A stretch of DNA of 64,000 bases from C7867-002 sp038211765 (GCA_038211765.1 JBBQVG010000001.1:1-64000); one strand, 5' to 3'; numbered from the stretch's first letter, positions 49,587 through 58,941 are shown. Numbers and translations are program-made. The notes: a model not told the origin generated them from the sequence alone.

Positions 49587-51132
49587 AGGTATTGGTCTTA
49601 TTCACCAGTGTTCTCTCCTGATTGAATAGGGCTTTATCATAGCCAAATTGTAGGAAATATTTGAAGTAATAGACTTCTTCCTTCGTCTCCAAATTCCAAT
49701 CCCCGTATTTTGTTTTATACTCCTCAAGTTCAGTAACAGAAACCTCTTTAGCCACAAAATCATAGAATAAGCCACCGATCTTTTGGTTTCCCTTATATCC
49801 AGCCCCTTCACTCAAGACCACTTTGTCTCGGTTGTATATGTATTCAGGTAGCCGGTCCATCATTGCTTTTCGCAGGATGTATTTTGTGATGACTTTTTCA
49901 CCAACTTTTTTCACCTTAAAATCACTTGAAATCCGCAGCACATACTCAACGAGATGCTTATCCAAGAAAGGTTCTCGCACCTCCGTAGTAAATGCCATCG
50001 ATGTCCTATCAACTCTTTGAAGTTGAGTTCTATGTAAATCAGAAAGAAACTTAATAATTCTTTCTTCTATTTTTTGACTTGATTCAAGCTGAGTAAATTC
50101 TGGATATCCAGCAAATATTTCATCTGATCCTTCACCACAGAGGATGATTTTAAACCCTTTTTCTGCAGCTGCCAGTGCAATGTAATGAGACAGCGTAACC
50201 TGACGAACCATATTTGGCTCGAAACTTTCACTAGTCCTAATCGCCCAGGGAATATCCTTTACCAACCCTGCTTCAGTCGGAGGAACTTTTACAACATACT
50301 TGATCTTATTTTCTTCGCAGTATTTAATTGCTATCTTTTTGTCGGAAGATTCATCATTACCTACAATAATTGCAGTTACGTCATTGTGGTATTTTGCAGC
50401 AGTAGCAAGGACCGCAGTACTATCAATACCACCGCTCATGTATACTGCAATCGGTAAGTCGGTCTGGACTCGGATTCTTATCGCGTCATCAAATAGTTTT
50501 CGGATCTCTTCAGTAGCTTCATTTTCTAGGATTTCATAATTTATCTTGGTTGGGATCTTCCAATATTGCGTCAATTTCCCATCCTTCATGTAGTGAGCTG
50601 GAGGGAAAAGTTTTACTTCCTTAACCTCATCAAGTTGTGACAAGGATTTAATCTCTGACCCAAAATAATAAGTTTCCTCATTTTGAGCCCAATAAAGAGG
50701 TTTAACGCCCAATAAGTCACGAGCTGCAAAGAAACTCTTTTGTTCTTTATCAAATATAAAAAAGGCAAACATGCCTATTAACTTCTGAAGTAAATCTGGA
50801 CCCCATGCCGCATATCCATTTACAAGCACCTCAGTGTCTGAATCAGTATTAAATTTGTACCCCTTTTTAATAAGCTCTTCCTGAAGATCTTTATAATTAT
50901 AGATTTCCCCATTAAAGACAATGGAGTATCTGCCATCATTTGAGCTGATTGGTTGTTTTGCGTGTTCCCGATCAACAATAGCAAGCCTATTCATTCCCAG
51001 AACACAGGTTTCAATCTCCGCACTTTCATCAAAGTATTTCCTTTCACCGCGAGATGAAATAGCCGCCAACATCTTTGTTAGCTCCGCCCTATCCTGCTTG
51101 TTCTTTCCTATTATGGCTGCTATTCCACACAT
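49576..51132 (-). CDS. asnB: Asparagine synthase (glutamine-hydrolysing)-like
   Basis: 518 residues. MCGIAAIIG gives the N-terminal Cys nucleophile of the glutaminase domain, followed by NGEIYNYKDLQEEL and GMFAFFIFDKEQKSFFAARD. The synthetase domain has the PP-loop AVYMSGGIDSTAVLA near 242 and CGEGSDEIFAGYPEF. The family amidates aspartate or, in gene clusters, other acids. With its partner it forms a minus-strand AT-rich insert between pilM and pilN, suggesting transfer or an amide-forming pathway beyond Asn. Confidence 0.93.
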   Translation of the reverse strand: MCGIAAIIGKNKQDRAELTKMLAAISSRGERKYFDESAEIETCVLGMNRLAIVDREHAKQPISSNDGRYSIVFNGEIYNYKDLQEELIKKGYKFNTDSDTEVLVNGYAAWGPDLLQKLIGMFAFFIFDKEQKSFFAARDLLGVKPLYWAQNEETYYFGSEIKSLSQLDEVKEVKLFPPAHYMKDGKLTQYWKIPTKINYEILENEATEEIRKLFDDAIRIRVQTDLPIAVYMSGGIDSTAVLATAAKYHNDVTAIIVGNDESSDKKIAIKYCEENKIKYVVKVPPTEAGLVKDIPWAIRTSESFEPNMVRQVTLSHYIALAAAEKGFKIILCGEGSDEIFAGYPEFTQLESSQKIEERIIKFLSDLHRTQLQRVDRTSMAFTTEVREPFLDKHLVEYVLRISSDFKVKKVGEKVITKYILRKAMMDRLPEYIYNRDKVVLSEGAGYKGNQKIGGLFYDFVAKEVSVTELEEYKTKYGDWNLETKEEVYYFKYFLQFGYDKALFNQERTLVNKTNTYVK

Positions 51133-51339
51133 AAGTTTATTCGGCCTTTTCTGAAGCAGTGTTAGCCTTACCTTGCGACGAGAAAAAGTATTGAATTAGC
51201 AACACTTTACCACTTCTTTGCTCTATAGTCGAGATGTTTCTGTGCGGATCCTTGCACAAACCTGCTTCTCTTTGTGGACCTCTGTTATACACACCCGCCC
51301 CAGCACCTTTCTTTGCTATAATAAGAATGAATCTTCTTC

Positions 51340-52005
51340 ATGGAAACCAAATTCCAAACATCTTTTATACCCAAGAAACCTCTCGTCCCAATCGGGGGCG
51401 CTACTCTCCCGCACAAGCATCATAGTACGAGCTTGTTTATGACCATCGGAGTGTTTGTTTTTCTTGCATCTCTTGTTGCTGCTGGTGGGGCATATATGTG
51501 GAAGAGTATACTGACATCCTCCCAAGACACATACAAACAGGACTTAGCTTTGCGTGAACAAAAATTCAACGTTGACGATATCGAAAAGCTCAAGCGAGCA
51601 AATGTTCGTATTGACCTTACTTCACGGTTGCTTGCAAATCACCTTGCCGCATCGCAAATCTTCGATATAGTTTCTCGTTTTACCGTCAGTAATGTTCGCT
51701 TCATCAATCTTTCATTATCAAATTCCGCTACCACTCCTGGCGAGGGAGTGCGACTGGAACTAAAGGGATACGGTAGCAACCTCTCGGCGGTGGCCTTCCA
51801 GGCAAAAGTATTTGCACAGCTCGAGCAGTATGGATTGCGCAAGATAGTAAAAAATCCCATTCTTTCCGATCCTACTACAGATACGAACGGAAAAGAGTCT
51901 TTCGGATTTTCGGCTGTTATCGATCCGGCAGCTATAGGTTATACCCGTTCTGTCCGCGGTGAGTCACCGGCTTCTTCTACGTCAACAACTAATACAAACC
52001 CATGA
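51340..52005 (+). CDS. pilN: Type IV pilus assembly protein PilN
   Basis: 221 residues. A cytoplasmic start (METKFQTSFIPKKPLVPIGG) is followed by a membrane segment near 32-53 (FMTIGVFVFLASLVAAGGAY) and a periplasmic coiled-coil plus ferredoxin-like domain. TATAAT at 51317-51322 provides a new promoter after the asnB insert. The stop overlaps the pilO start in ATGA. Confidence 0.85.
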   Translation: METKFQTSFIPKKPLVPIGGATLPHKHHSTSLFMTIGVFVFLASLVAAGGAYMWKSILTSSQDTYKQDLALREQKFNVDDIEKLKRANVRIDLTSRLLANHLAASQIFDIVSRFTVSNVRFINLSLSNSATTPGEGVRLELKGYGSNLSAVAFQAKVFAQLEQYGLRKIVKNPILSDPTTDTNGKESFGFSAVIDPAAIGYTRSVRGESPASSTSTTNTNP

Positions 52006-52601
52006 ATCGTAACGCCACCGCTACAATCCTAATTGTCCTCGCCATCGGTATCTATTTTACCTTTACCAAAGGGATGATCGATCAGGCCAAGGCTGTTCAG
52101 GTTGTCAATGCGCAGTATTCCAGTGCTATCGCAAACGCTGAACAGCTCATCCGCGTGCGTGATAAGGTTCTCAAAGCTTATGGTGATATCGGAGACACAG
52201 ACAAAGAGCGACTCGAGAAGATGATCCCTGACACCATCGATAACATCCGACTGATCATCGACCTCAAGGGTGTAGGGTTGCGCCATGGAATGATACTAAA
52301 CGGCATCAAGGCAACTGCTACTGGCAGTGCTGGTGGTGCCAAACCAGTCATTGTCACGACTCAGCCCCCTGTTGGTCGTGCGGGAACCATGACCCCCGTG
52401 TCATCCATCGCTACACCCACTCTCGATAACGTCACAGTAAGTTTCGATGTCACGGCACCCTATCTGGAGTTCATCAGTTTTTTGCAGGATCTGGAGGCCA
52501 ACCTCAGGATCATGGACATCTCTCGTCTAACCATGACAGCTGACGATACGGGACAGTATCATTTTGGAGTCGAGCTCAAGACCTATTGGTTGCGTCAATA
52601 A
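52002..52601 (+). CDS. pilO: Type IV pilus assembly protein PilO
   Basis: 199 residues. Membrane segment near 5-22 (ATILIVLAIGIYFTFTKGMI), coiled coil, then a PilO-like domain ending in NVTVSFDVTAPYLEFISFLQ and DLEANLRIMDISRLTM. PilN and PilO dimerise to align the pilus machinery. Overlaps pilN by 4 bp. Confidence 0.85.
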   Translation: MNRNATATILIVLAIGIYFTFTKGMIDQAKAVQVVNAQYSSAIANAEQLIRVRDKVLKAYGDIGDTDKERLEKMIPDTIDNIRLIIDLKGVGLRHGMILNGIKATATGSAGGAKPVIVTTQPPVGRAGTMTPVSSIATPTLDNVTVSFDVTAPYLEFISFLQDLEANLRIMDISRLTMTADDTGQYHFGVELKTYWLRQ

Positions 52602-52611
52602 TCCATACACT

Positions 52612-52965
52612 ATGAAAAAATCAACCATTCTCATCATCATAGTCGTCGTACTCATCGCAGGAGCAGTTTATTTCTTTTTCATGGGCAACCAGACTCCTAG
52701 TGATGTGGGAACACTTGCAGTCCAAAACAATCCCGAAATTCAAGCCAGTGCCGCCAGGGTCTTGACCCTCCTCAACCAGGTCAGATCGCTCAAGATCGAT
52801 ACCGATCTATTTGAGAGTCAGGAGTACAAGACGCTCCGTGACTATTCCGTCCCCATCCCTCCTCTCGAAGTCGGCCGTCTCAATCCGTTTGCTCCTTTGC
52901 CTGGTACAATAGTCACACCGACACCTTCGACAACGCCTCGCCCGACTGCTACACCGCGAAGGTAA
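52612..52965 (+). CDS. PilP-like membrane-anchored pilus protein
   Basis: 117 residues from ATG 52612. One membrane segment (about 5-24, TILIIIVVVLIAGAVYFFFM), a short helix, and the motif DYSVPIPPLEVGRLNPFAPL near 85-104, reminiscent of the PilP linker. The tail is Pro/Thr-rich (TPTPSTTPRPTATPRR). It lies 10 bp after pilO, where PilP is expected. Too short for a full lipoprotein PilP. Confidence 0.7.
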   Translation: MKKSTILIIIVVVLIAGAVYFFFMGNQTPSDVGTLAVQNNPEIQASAARVLTLLNQVRSLKIDTDLFESQEYKTLRDYSVPIPPLEVGRLNPFAPLPGTIVTPTPSTTPRPTATPRR

Positions 52966-53022
52966 AGGGGTTTGCGCAGGTCCGCTAAGGGCGATCGAGT
53001 GCTGAGTAATAATATATCCCAT

Positions 53023-54747
53023 ATGAGCGTCCTAGACATCCTCGTAAAAAAGAAATTGATCACTGTCACAGATCTCCGCGAAATCCAAAAACAGATTGCG
53101 GATGGTGTTACTACTGACGAAGCCCTGATCGGACGCGGGGTCAAGCCTGAGGAGATCATTGCCGCTCGGGGTGAATTTCTCAATATCCCGGTACGAGAAG
53201 TGGTCGACGGAGGTATTCCGTTCGAAGTGCTGGACTATATTCCGGAAGAATCAGCAGTGCATTATAGATTTGTGCCCATAGGACTCAAAGACGGAACTTT
53301 GGAGGTGGGTCTTGTAGATCCTGACAATATGGAGGCACGAGACGCTCTGACCTTTCTTGCAGCAAAAAAGAATATTCCTTACAAGGTCTACCTTATTTCG
53401 CTTGATGATTTCAGCAAAGTGCTCGAGACATACAAGGGTATTACCGGAGAAGTTTCCAAGGCTTTGACAGAACTCGAAACTGAACTTTCGATCGAGTCCA
53501 CCAATGTTCCAAAGAAAGAAGAGCCTGGTGCACAATCCGGGGCTTCTGCAGAGGAAACTGTCATTATCGAAGATGCGCCTGTGGTAAAGATCGTAGCTAC
53601 GATCGTCCGCTATGCTGTAGAAGGGGAAGCCTCCGACGTGCATATAGAACATATGCGCGACAAAGTCCGCGTGCGATTCCGTGTGGACGGCATACTGAAC
53701 ACCAGTCTAGTATTACCGCCACAGGTACACTCTGCCGCTGTAGCCCGCATCAAAGTGCTTTCCAATATGCGCTTGGACGAAAAGCGCAAACCGCAGGACG
53801 GTCGCTTCTCTGCACGCATAGATGGACGACGTATCGACTTCCGTGTCTCTACATTCCCAGCTTATTACGGTGAAAAGGTCGTGATGCGTATCCTTGACCA
53901 AGCCAAAGGCATCCGCAAACTCGACGACGTCGGTCTCTCTACGCGCAACCTTGAGATGTTGCGTGAAGCTATCAACCGACCGTATGGCATGATCCTTGTG
54001 ACTGGTCCTACTGGTTCAGGGAAATCTACCACACTCTACTCTCTCTTGAATGAGATCGACCGTGAAAGTTATAACGTGCTCTCACTCGAAGACCCAGTGG
54101 AATACACTATCGAAGGAGTCAGCCAATCCCAAGTCCGACCTGAGATCGACTATACCTTTGCGGCTGGTCTGCGTACTACCTTGCGCCAAGACCCTGACAT
54201 CATCATGGTGGGAGAGATCCGCGACAAGGAGACGGCGCAACTTGCGGTGCAGGCCGCTCTTACTGGTCACTTGGTTTTTTCCACGCTCCACACCAATAAC
54301 GCTGCAGGTGTGATTCCACGCCTTGTGGACATGGGAGTGGATCCGTATCTTATTGCACCGACACTTATCCTCGCCGTCGGTCAACGTCTAGTTGGTGTGC
54401 TGTGTCCTGGAAGTGGGGAAGCGGTCAAGGTCGAGGGCAGTACCAAGGCTATGATCGACCGACAGTTCGAAGACCTTCCACTCGAATTCAAAAAGGATCT
54501 CAAGTTTTCTGATACGGTTTACAAGATACAACCTACACCAGAATGTCCGAAAGGGACGCGTGGTCGTATGGCTGTATTCGAGATGTTCAAGATGGATTCA
54601 GATATCGAAAAGGTTATTCTTGAAAATCCTACAGAGAGTGCCGTCCTCGAGTCTGTGCGCAAGAAAGGGATGATTACCATCAGAGAGGATGCGATCCTCA
54701 AGGCATTTCAGAAGCTTATTCCATTCGAGGAAGTAAATAAGTTATAA
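53023..54747 (+). CDS. pilB: Type IV pilus extension ATPase PilB
   Basis: 574 residues from ATG 53023 (MSVLDILVKKKLITVTDLRE). An MshEN/GspE-N domain (about 1-150) is followed by the ATPase with Walker A GPTGSGKSTT near 327, Walker B DIIMVGEIRDKETAQ near 391 and the His box STLHTNNAAG. The usual tetracysteine zinc site is reduced to single Cys in LCPGSG and ECPKGT. PilB powers pilus growth. TAATAT at 53010-53015 lies 7 bp before the start. Confidence 0.95.
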   Translation: MSVLDILVKKKLITVTDLREIQKQIADGVTTDEALIGRGVKPEEIIAARGEFLNIPVREVVDGGIPFEVLDYIPEESAVHYRFVPIGLKDGTLEVGLVDPDNMEARDALTFLAAKKNIPYKVYLISLDDFSKVLETYKGITGEVSKALTELETELSIESTNVPKKEEPGAQSGASAEETVIIEDAPVVKIVATIVRYAVEGEASDVHIEHMRDKVRVRFRVDGILNTSLVLPPQVHSAAVARIKVLSNMRLDEKRKPQDGRFSARIDGRRIDFRVSTFPAYYGEKVVMRILDQAKGIRKLDDVGLSTRNLEMLREAINRPYGMILVTGPTGSGKSTTLYSLLNEIDRESYNVLSLEDPVEYTIEGVSQSQVRPEIDYTFAAGLRTTLRQDPDIIMVGEIRDKETAQLAVQAALTGHLVFSTLHTNNAAGVIPRLVDMGVDPYLIAPTLILAVGQRLVGVLCPGSGEAVKVEGSTKAMIDRQFEDLPLEFKKDLKFSDTVYKIQPTPECPKGTRGRMAVFEMFKMDSDIEKVILENPTESAVLESVRKKGMITIREDAILKAFQKLIPFEEVNKL

Positions 54748-54761
54748 AAGAATAAAATCAG

Positions 54762-54786
54762 CCCAGTAGGTGATCCTGCTGGATCA
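54762..54786. repeat. Dispersed palindrome, copy D
   Basis: CCCAGTAGG (54762-54770) plus TGATCCTGCTGGATCA (54771-54786), a perfect 6-bp stem. Same orientation as copy A. Confidence 0.6.
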
Positions 54787-54820
54787 GGAATTAGAATTAG
54801 GGAAATGATATACTAAAGAT

Positions 54821-55252
54821 ATGAATGACCAACCTACTCAACAACCCGCAACCTCGACAGTCACTCCGAACGGCAAAAAAGTCCTCTTTATTGATGACGA
54901 TACTTTTCTTCTAGATATGTATGCAGTCAAATTTACAAAGGGAGGCTACGAAGTCAAAACGGCAGATTCGCCCGTTGCTGGGCTCAAACTCATTCAGGGC
55001 GGTTTTGTTCCTGACATCATCCTTGCAGACATTGTCATGCCAGGGATGGATGGTTTGGAGTTTGTGGCCTCTCTCAAGAGAGAAAAGCTCGCTCCAAATG
55101 CGGCCATTATCATGCTTACAAATCAGGGCGCTTCTGACGACATTTCCAAAGCAAAAAAGCTGGGAGTCGACGGGTATATCGTGAAAGCCACCACTATACC
55201 TTCGGAAGTGCTGGAGTATGTGGAGAAATTATCAGTAAATAAAGTCCAATAG
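54821..55252 (+). CDS. Single-domain response regulator (CheY-like)
   Basis: 143 residues. Receiver domain with acidic pair VLFIDDDTFLL, phospho-acceptor Asp in IILADIVMPGMDG, Thr/Ser in IIMLTNQGA and Lys in GYIVKATTI. No output domain. It lies between pilB and pilT and probably tunes pilus motors by binding (inference). An extended -10, TGA-TATACT at 54806-54814, lies 6 bp before the ATG. Confidence 0.92.
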   Translation: MNDQPTQQPATSTVTPNGKKVLFIDDDTFLLDMYAVKFTKGGYEVKTADSPVAGLKLIQGGFVPDIILADIVMPGMDGLEFVASLKREKLAPNAAIIMLTNQGASDDISKAKKLGVDGYIVKATTIPSEVLEYVEKLSVNKVQ

Positions 55253-55269
55253 ACTTTCGCCTAATACAT

Positions 55270-56382
55270 ATGGACTACAAAAAAGAAATTGAAGATTTGG
55301 TAGACATCGCTCTTTCACAGAGCTCGTCAGCCAAAACATCTATGAGTGACTTGGTAAAGGTGATGCTCAACTCTGGTGCCTCCGACCTCCACTTTTCTAC
55401 GGGCGAGCCTCCTATCCTGCGCCTTTCAGGAAACCTGATCCGCATCAGCAAGAAGCCCAAACTTACCGAAGATGACATCAAAGGTTTCTTGGCTGTTTTT
55501 CTTACACCAGAAAGCAAGGTTATCCTAGAAACAAAAAAGGACGTGGATTTCTCCTACAGCGTCGACCGTGCAAGATTTCGTGGCAACGCCTTTTACCGCA
55601 AGGGTACCCTAGCTATTGCCCTGCGTCTCATCCCGCGTATGGTCGGGACTCTGGCGGAGCTCAACCTTCCCCCTATTCTCGAATCATTCACTAGGAAGCC
55701 ACAGGGATTTTTCCTAGTAGTCGGTCCTATCGGTCAGGGCAAATCCACGACATTGGCTTCGCTCATCAACAATATCAATGAGACTCGCACTGAGCATATC
55801 TTGACCATCGAAGATCCGATCGAGTATCTCTTTGAAGCCAAGAAATCCATCATCGACCAGCGTGAAGTGCGCGTGGATACTCCAGATTTCCAGTCTGCAC
55901 TTATCGCCATGTTCCGCGAGGACATCGATGTTTGTATGGTTGGAGAAATGCGCGATATCAATACCATCAGCACCGCCGTGACCGCAGCCGAGACTGGTCA
56001 CCTGATCTTTTCTACTCTGCATACCAACAACGCCGCCCAGACTATCAACCGCATCATCGACTCATTCCCTGGTGGTCAGCAGGATCAGATCCGTGTCCAG
56101 CTTGCAGGTTCGATGACCGGTATATTTTCTCAGCGTCTTATTCCGCGTGTCTCTGGAGGCCTTATCCCTGCTTATGAGCTCCTCATCAACAACAGTGCCG
56201 TATCCAACCTCATCCGCGAGCGCCGTATCCACGAGATCAATACGGTCATCGAGACCAGTTCTCAGGAGGGCATGGTCGACATGAACCGCTCACTTGCAGA
56301 GCTCGTTCGTGCAGGGGAAATAAGTGTCGAGAATGCATATCTCAATTCTCTCAATCCCAAGACCTTGGAGAGAATGCTGTAG
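55270..56382 (+). CDS. pilT: Type IV pilus retraction ATPase PilT
   Basis: 370 residues. N-terminal PAS-like part with SGASDLHFSTGEPPILRLSG; Walker A reads GPIGQGKSTT near 157; Walker B VCMVGEMRDINTIS near 222; His box STLHTNNAAQTINRIID. The C-terminal domain lacks the AIRNLIRE motif of PilT sensu stricto in exact form but has SNLIRERRIHEINTVIE. PilT depolymerises pili and drives DNA uptake and twitching. Confidence 0.93.
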   Translation: MDYKKEIEDLVDIALSQSSSAKTSMSDLVKVMLNSGASDLHFSTGEPPILRLSGNLIRISKKPKLTEDDIKGFLAVFLTPESKVILETKKDVDFSYSVDRARFRGNAFYRKGTLAIALRLIPRMVGTLAELNLPPILESFTRKPQGFFLVVGPIGQGKSTTLASLINNINETRTEHILTIEDPIEYLFEAKKSIIDQREVRVDTPDFQSALIAMFREDIDVCMVGEMRDINTISTAVTAAETGHLIFSTLHTNNAAQTINRIIDSFPGGQQDQIRVQLAGSMTGIFSQRLIPRVSGGLIPAYELLINNSAVSNLIRERRIHEINTVIETSSQEGMVDMNRSLAELVRAGEISVENAYLNSLNPKTLERML

Positions 56383-56403
56383 AAACGTTATACTTAATTC
56401 AAC

Positions 56404-57615
56404 ATGTTATTCAATTACGAAGCTGTAGATGAATCCGGTGCCAAGAAAAATGGCTCTATCGACGCAGTCAATGTCGACATCGCTATCGCCTCTCTCCAGA
56501 GGCGCGGGCTTGTGCTCACATCAGTCAAGGAGGCCGCGGCCGCGGGCGGGCTTTTGTCCAAAAATATTGCCATCTTCGACCGCGTTTCCAACAAAGACGT
56601 GGTTATCCTTTCACGTCAGCTCTCTACACTCTTTGAGGCCCAAGTCTCTGCTCTACGCATCTTCCGTTTGCTTTCTGCCGAAAGTGAAAATAAAGTTTTG
56701 GGCAATAAGCTTGGCGTCATCGCCGACGATCTCCAGTCCGGAAACTCCATCTCCGCCTCTCTCGCAAAACACCCCAAGATTTTCTCGGATTTCTATGTGA
56801 ACATGGTCAAGTCCGGAGAAGAGTCAGGCAAACTAAATGACACCTTCTTGTATCTTGCAGATTATCTCGACCGTGCATATGAACTCTCATCCAAGGTGAA
56901 GGGTGCACTGGTCTATCCGGCCTTCGTTATCATGACCTTCATCACAGTTATGATCCTGATGTTTACCATGGTTATTCCCAAGATCAGCGCCATCTTGGTA
57001 GAGTCTGGTCAGGATATTCCCGTCTATACGAAGATAGTCCTTGGTATCAGTAATTTCCTAGTTAGCTACGGTTTTATTCTTCTGGGAGTAGTCATCATCG
57101 CTGGTTTCTTTTTTGTGCGCTTCATCCGCACTCCTGGAGGAGCAGAGGCGTTCGATAGATTCAAGCTAAATATTCCGTATGTCAGCACATTGTTTCGCAA
57201 ACTCTACCTATCCCGTATGGCGGATAACATGAACACTATGCTCATCTCAGGTATTCCCATGGTCCGCGCCCTCGACCTCACCTCTTCTGTCATCAACAAC
57301 CGTATATACCACAGTATCCTCTTGGATGCTGTCGAATCCGTAAAAGGGGGCAAGACTCTTTCGGAGTCCTTCGGCAATTACCCTCATGAAATTCCCGGCA
57401 TCATGGTTCAGATGGTAAAAGTCGGTGAAGAAACTGGAGAGCTCGGCAATATCTTGAAGACAGTTGCAAAATTTTACGCCAGAGAAGTTTCTCAAGCAGT
57501 CGATTCACTCGTGTCCCTCATCGAACCTCTGATGATCGTCTGTTTGGGAGGGGGAGTGGCGGTACTCTTGGCTTCGGTCTTGATACCTATATATAACATT
57601 GCTAGTGGGCAGTAA
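56404..57615 (+). CDS. pilC: Type IV pilus inner-membrane platform protein PilC
   Basis: 403 residues with two GspF domains, each with a membrane segment after it, and a third near the end (LMIVCLGGGVAVLLASVLIP). Motifs include LSRQLSTLFEAQVSALRIFR, MVKSGEESGKLNDTFLYLAD and VGEETGELGNILKTVAKFY. It transmits motor movement to the pilus base. 21 bp after pilT. Confidence 0.95.
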   Translation: MLFNYEAVDESGAKKNGSIDAVNVDIAIASLQRRGLVLTSVKEAAAAGGLLSKNIAIFDRVSNKDVVILSRQLSTLFEAQVSALRIFRLLSAESENKVLGNKLGVIADDLQSGNSISASLAKHPKIFSDFYVNMVKSGEESGKLNDTFLYLADYLDRAYELSSKVKGALVYPAFVIMTFITVMILMFTMVIPKISAILVESGQDIPVYTKIVLGISNFLVSYGFILLGVVIIAGFFFVRFIRTPGGAEAFDRFKLNIPYVSTLFRKLYLSRMADNMNTMLISGIPMVRALDLTSSVINNRIYHSILLDAVESVKGGKTLSESFGNYPHEIPGIMVQMVKVGEETGELGNILKTVAKFYAREVSQAVDSLVSLIEPLMIVCLGGGVAVLLASVLIPIYNIASGQ

Positions 57616-57758
57616 AAGGCAGGGTCTATGTCGACCCGATCTGCTGATCGCGTTATCCACAGAAACCCAAAATATCTCTTTACAGCTAGTGCTATAATTA
57701 CCCCAACAAACCTTACGGTTTAGTTATTAATTAAATTAATAGTTTAGTAATTCATAAT

Positions 57759-58229
57759 ATGAAAAAGTACACAAAGGGTTTTACCCTCATCGAATTGCTC
57801 GTGGTCATCGCTATCATCGGTATTCTTTCGTCAGTTGTGTTGGTTAGTTTGAATACGGCTCGAAGTAAGGGTGCAGATGCAAAAGTTCAGTCACAAATGT
57901 CCTCTATCAGAAGTGCTGCTGAGTTGATCTATGGTAATAACAATACTAACTACGGCACAGGCTCAGCTAGCTTGAATTGCGGAACCCTTCTAACAGATAC
58001 GACTTCAGGAATGGTTAATATCCTGACTGCTACCAATTGGCCTAACAGTACCGCCCCAGTATGTAATGCGAAGGCTTCAGCTTCTCCATATGCAGTTACA
58101 GGATATGCAATGTGGCATGCCCTTGTTTCGGACACAACAAAGTTCGTATGTGTCGACAGCACTGGCGCATTAGTTACCATCAGTGAAGCACCTACAGCAG
58201 GAAACAGTTGTGCAAACGGAGCTCTCTAA
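57759..58229 (+). CDS. pilA: Type IV major pilin
   Basis: 156 residues. Short leader MKKYTKG, then the prepilin-peptidase site G|FTLIELLVVIAIIGILSSV with Glu at mature position 5. Mature domain has four Cys (SLNCGTLL, APVCNAKA, KFVCVDS, NSCANG), able to form two disulfides, and no long tail. It has a separate TATAAT at 57693-57698, a 60-nt leader and a strong terminator, which fits the abundant subunit. Confidence 0.92.
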   Translation: MKKYTKGFTLIELLVVIAIIGILSSVVLVSLNTARSKGADAKVQSQMSSIRSAAELIYGNNNTNYGTGSASLNCGTLLTDTTSGMVNILTATNWPNSTAPVCNAKASASPYAVTGYAMWHALVSDTTKFVCVDSTGALVTISEAPTAGNSCANGAL

Positions 58230-58254
58230 TGTAATATAATTCCATTATAGGTTC

Positions 58255-58284
58255 AAAACCACCCACTACCCAGTGGGTGGTTTT
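58255..58284 (+). terminator. Terminator of the major pilin
   Basis: 13-bp perfect stem (58255-58267 with 58272-58284) ending in TTTT. Confidence 0.9.
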
Positions 58285-58301
58285 GCGTACCACCCCCCAC
58301 C

Positions 58302-58350
58302 CCCAAGACCTACCCATGCAGGGGTCCCTGCCAGGGTTGGGCTTGGGGGG
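58302..58350. repeat. REP palindrome at the 3' end of the transposase gene
   Basis: CAAGACCTACCC on one arm and GGGTTGGGCTTG on the other, with an inner GCAGGG/CCCTGC stem. It encodes the last residues and supplies the TAG stop of the transposase on the minus strand. Confidence 0.75.
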
Positions 58351-58897
58351 CGATGAGCGCCGTCGGTGGCCGATCCTCACCCAGATAATCTTTGTAGCTT
58401 GAGTACTCATAGGTCTTGGAATACCGAATCGCTTCTTCGAGGTGTTCAAGCCTTGCGGATTTCATCATATCCGGCTTTTCGATCCCAAAAGGATTGAGGT
58501 GAATATACTGGATCAAATACCTCATATAGTCATCACTATTTATATATTTTGACTTGTATTGACCCTGAAAGAGGGTTCCTGAGTGATCGTATTTGCGGTT
58601 GTAGTACATTGAATACGCGCAACACAGTTTGTGTATGAAGGTGCTTATTCCTTTGTCGGTATTTTCCCTTGCGATGATGTGGAAATGGTTGGGCATCAGA
58701 CAATAGACCAGAATGCTTACGTAAGGGCTCGTGCGTTCGCATGAGAAGATTTTTTGGGTATTGAGTTCGTTGAACCGCAAAGGGTTGTTATTGTTGGCAA
58801 TATAGAGGAGGCACAAAAACCTCCAATAATCCGCCTCGTCTAGGAATATCGGCGCTTTATGAGCCCCGCGATTGTATATGTGATGATATTCTGACAT
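58310..58897 (-). CDS. REP-associated tyrosine transposase (RAYT, IS200/Y1 family)
   Basis: 195 residues. Y1_Tnp signatures: YHHIYNRGAHKAPIFLDEAD at the start, VYCLMPNHFHIIARENTDKG with the HUH-type HFH pair near residue 72, KYDHSGTLFQGQYKSKYI and YIQYIHLNPFGIEKP; the catalytic Tyr is probably in the DYMRYLIQYIHLNP region. RAYTs cut and join single strands at REP hairpins (family knowledge). The gene is bracketed by copies of CAAGACCTACCC: one 6 bp before its start codon, one forming its stop codon. Confidence 0.9.
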   Translation of the reverse strand: MSEYHHIYNRGAHKAPIFLDEADYWRFLCLLYIANNNNPLRFNELNTQKIFSCERTSPYVSILVYCLMPNHFHIIARENTDKGISTFIHKLCCAYSMYYNRKYDHSGTLFQGQYKSKYINSDDYMRYLIQYIHLNPFGIEKPDMMKSARLEHLEEAIRYSKTYEYSSYKDYLGEDRPPTALIAPQAQPWQGPLHG

Positions 58898-58903
58898 TTT
58901 CTA

Positions 58904-58918
58904 CAAGACCTACCCTTG
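58904..58918. repeat. REP 15-mer upstream of the transposase
   Basis: CAAGACCTACCCTTG lies 6 bp before the minus-strand ATG (58897), over its ribosome-binding region, so binding by the transposase could repress it. A T-arm-like hairpin CAGG-TTCAATT-CCTG follows near 58940. Confidence 0.85.
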
Positions 58919-58941
58919 TACTCGTAGTCTAGGACAAGCAG

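Noticed and set aside
51327..51339. Earlier ATG as the pilN start
   Set aside because: It is in another frame and gives no PilN-like protein; the start at 51340 is used.
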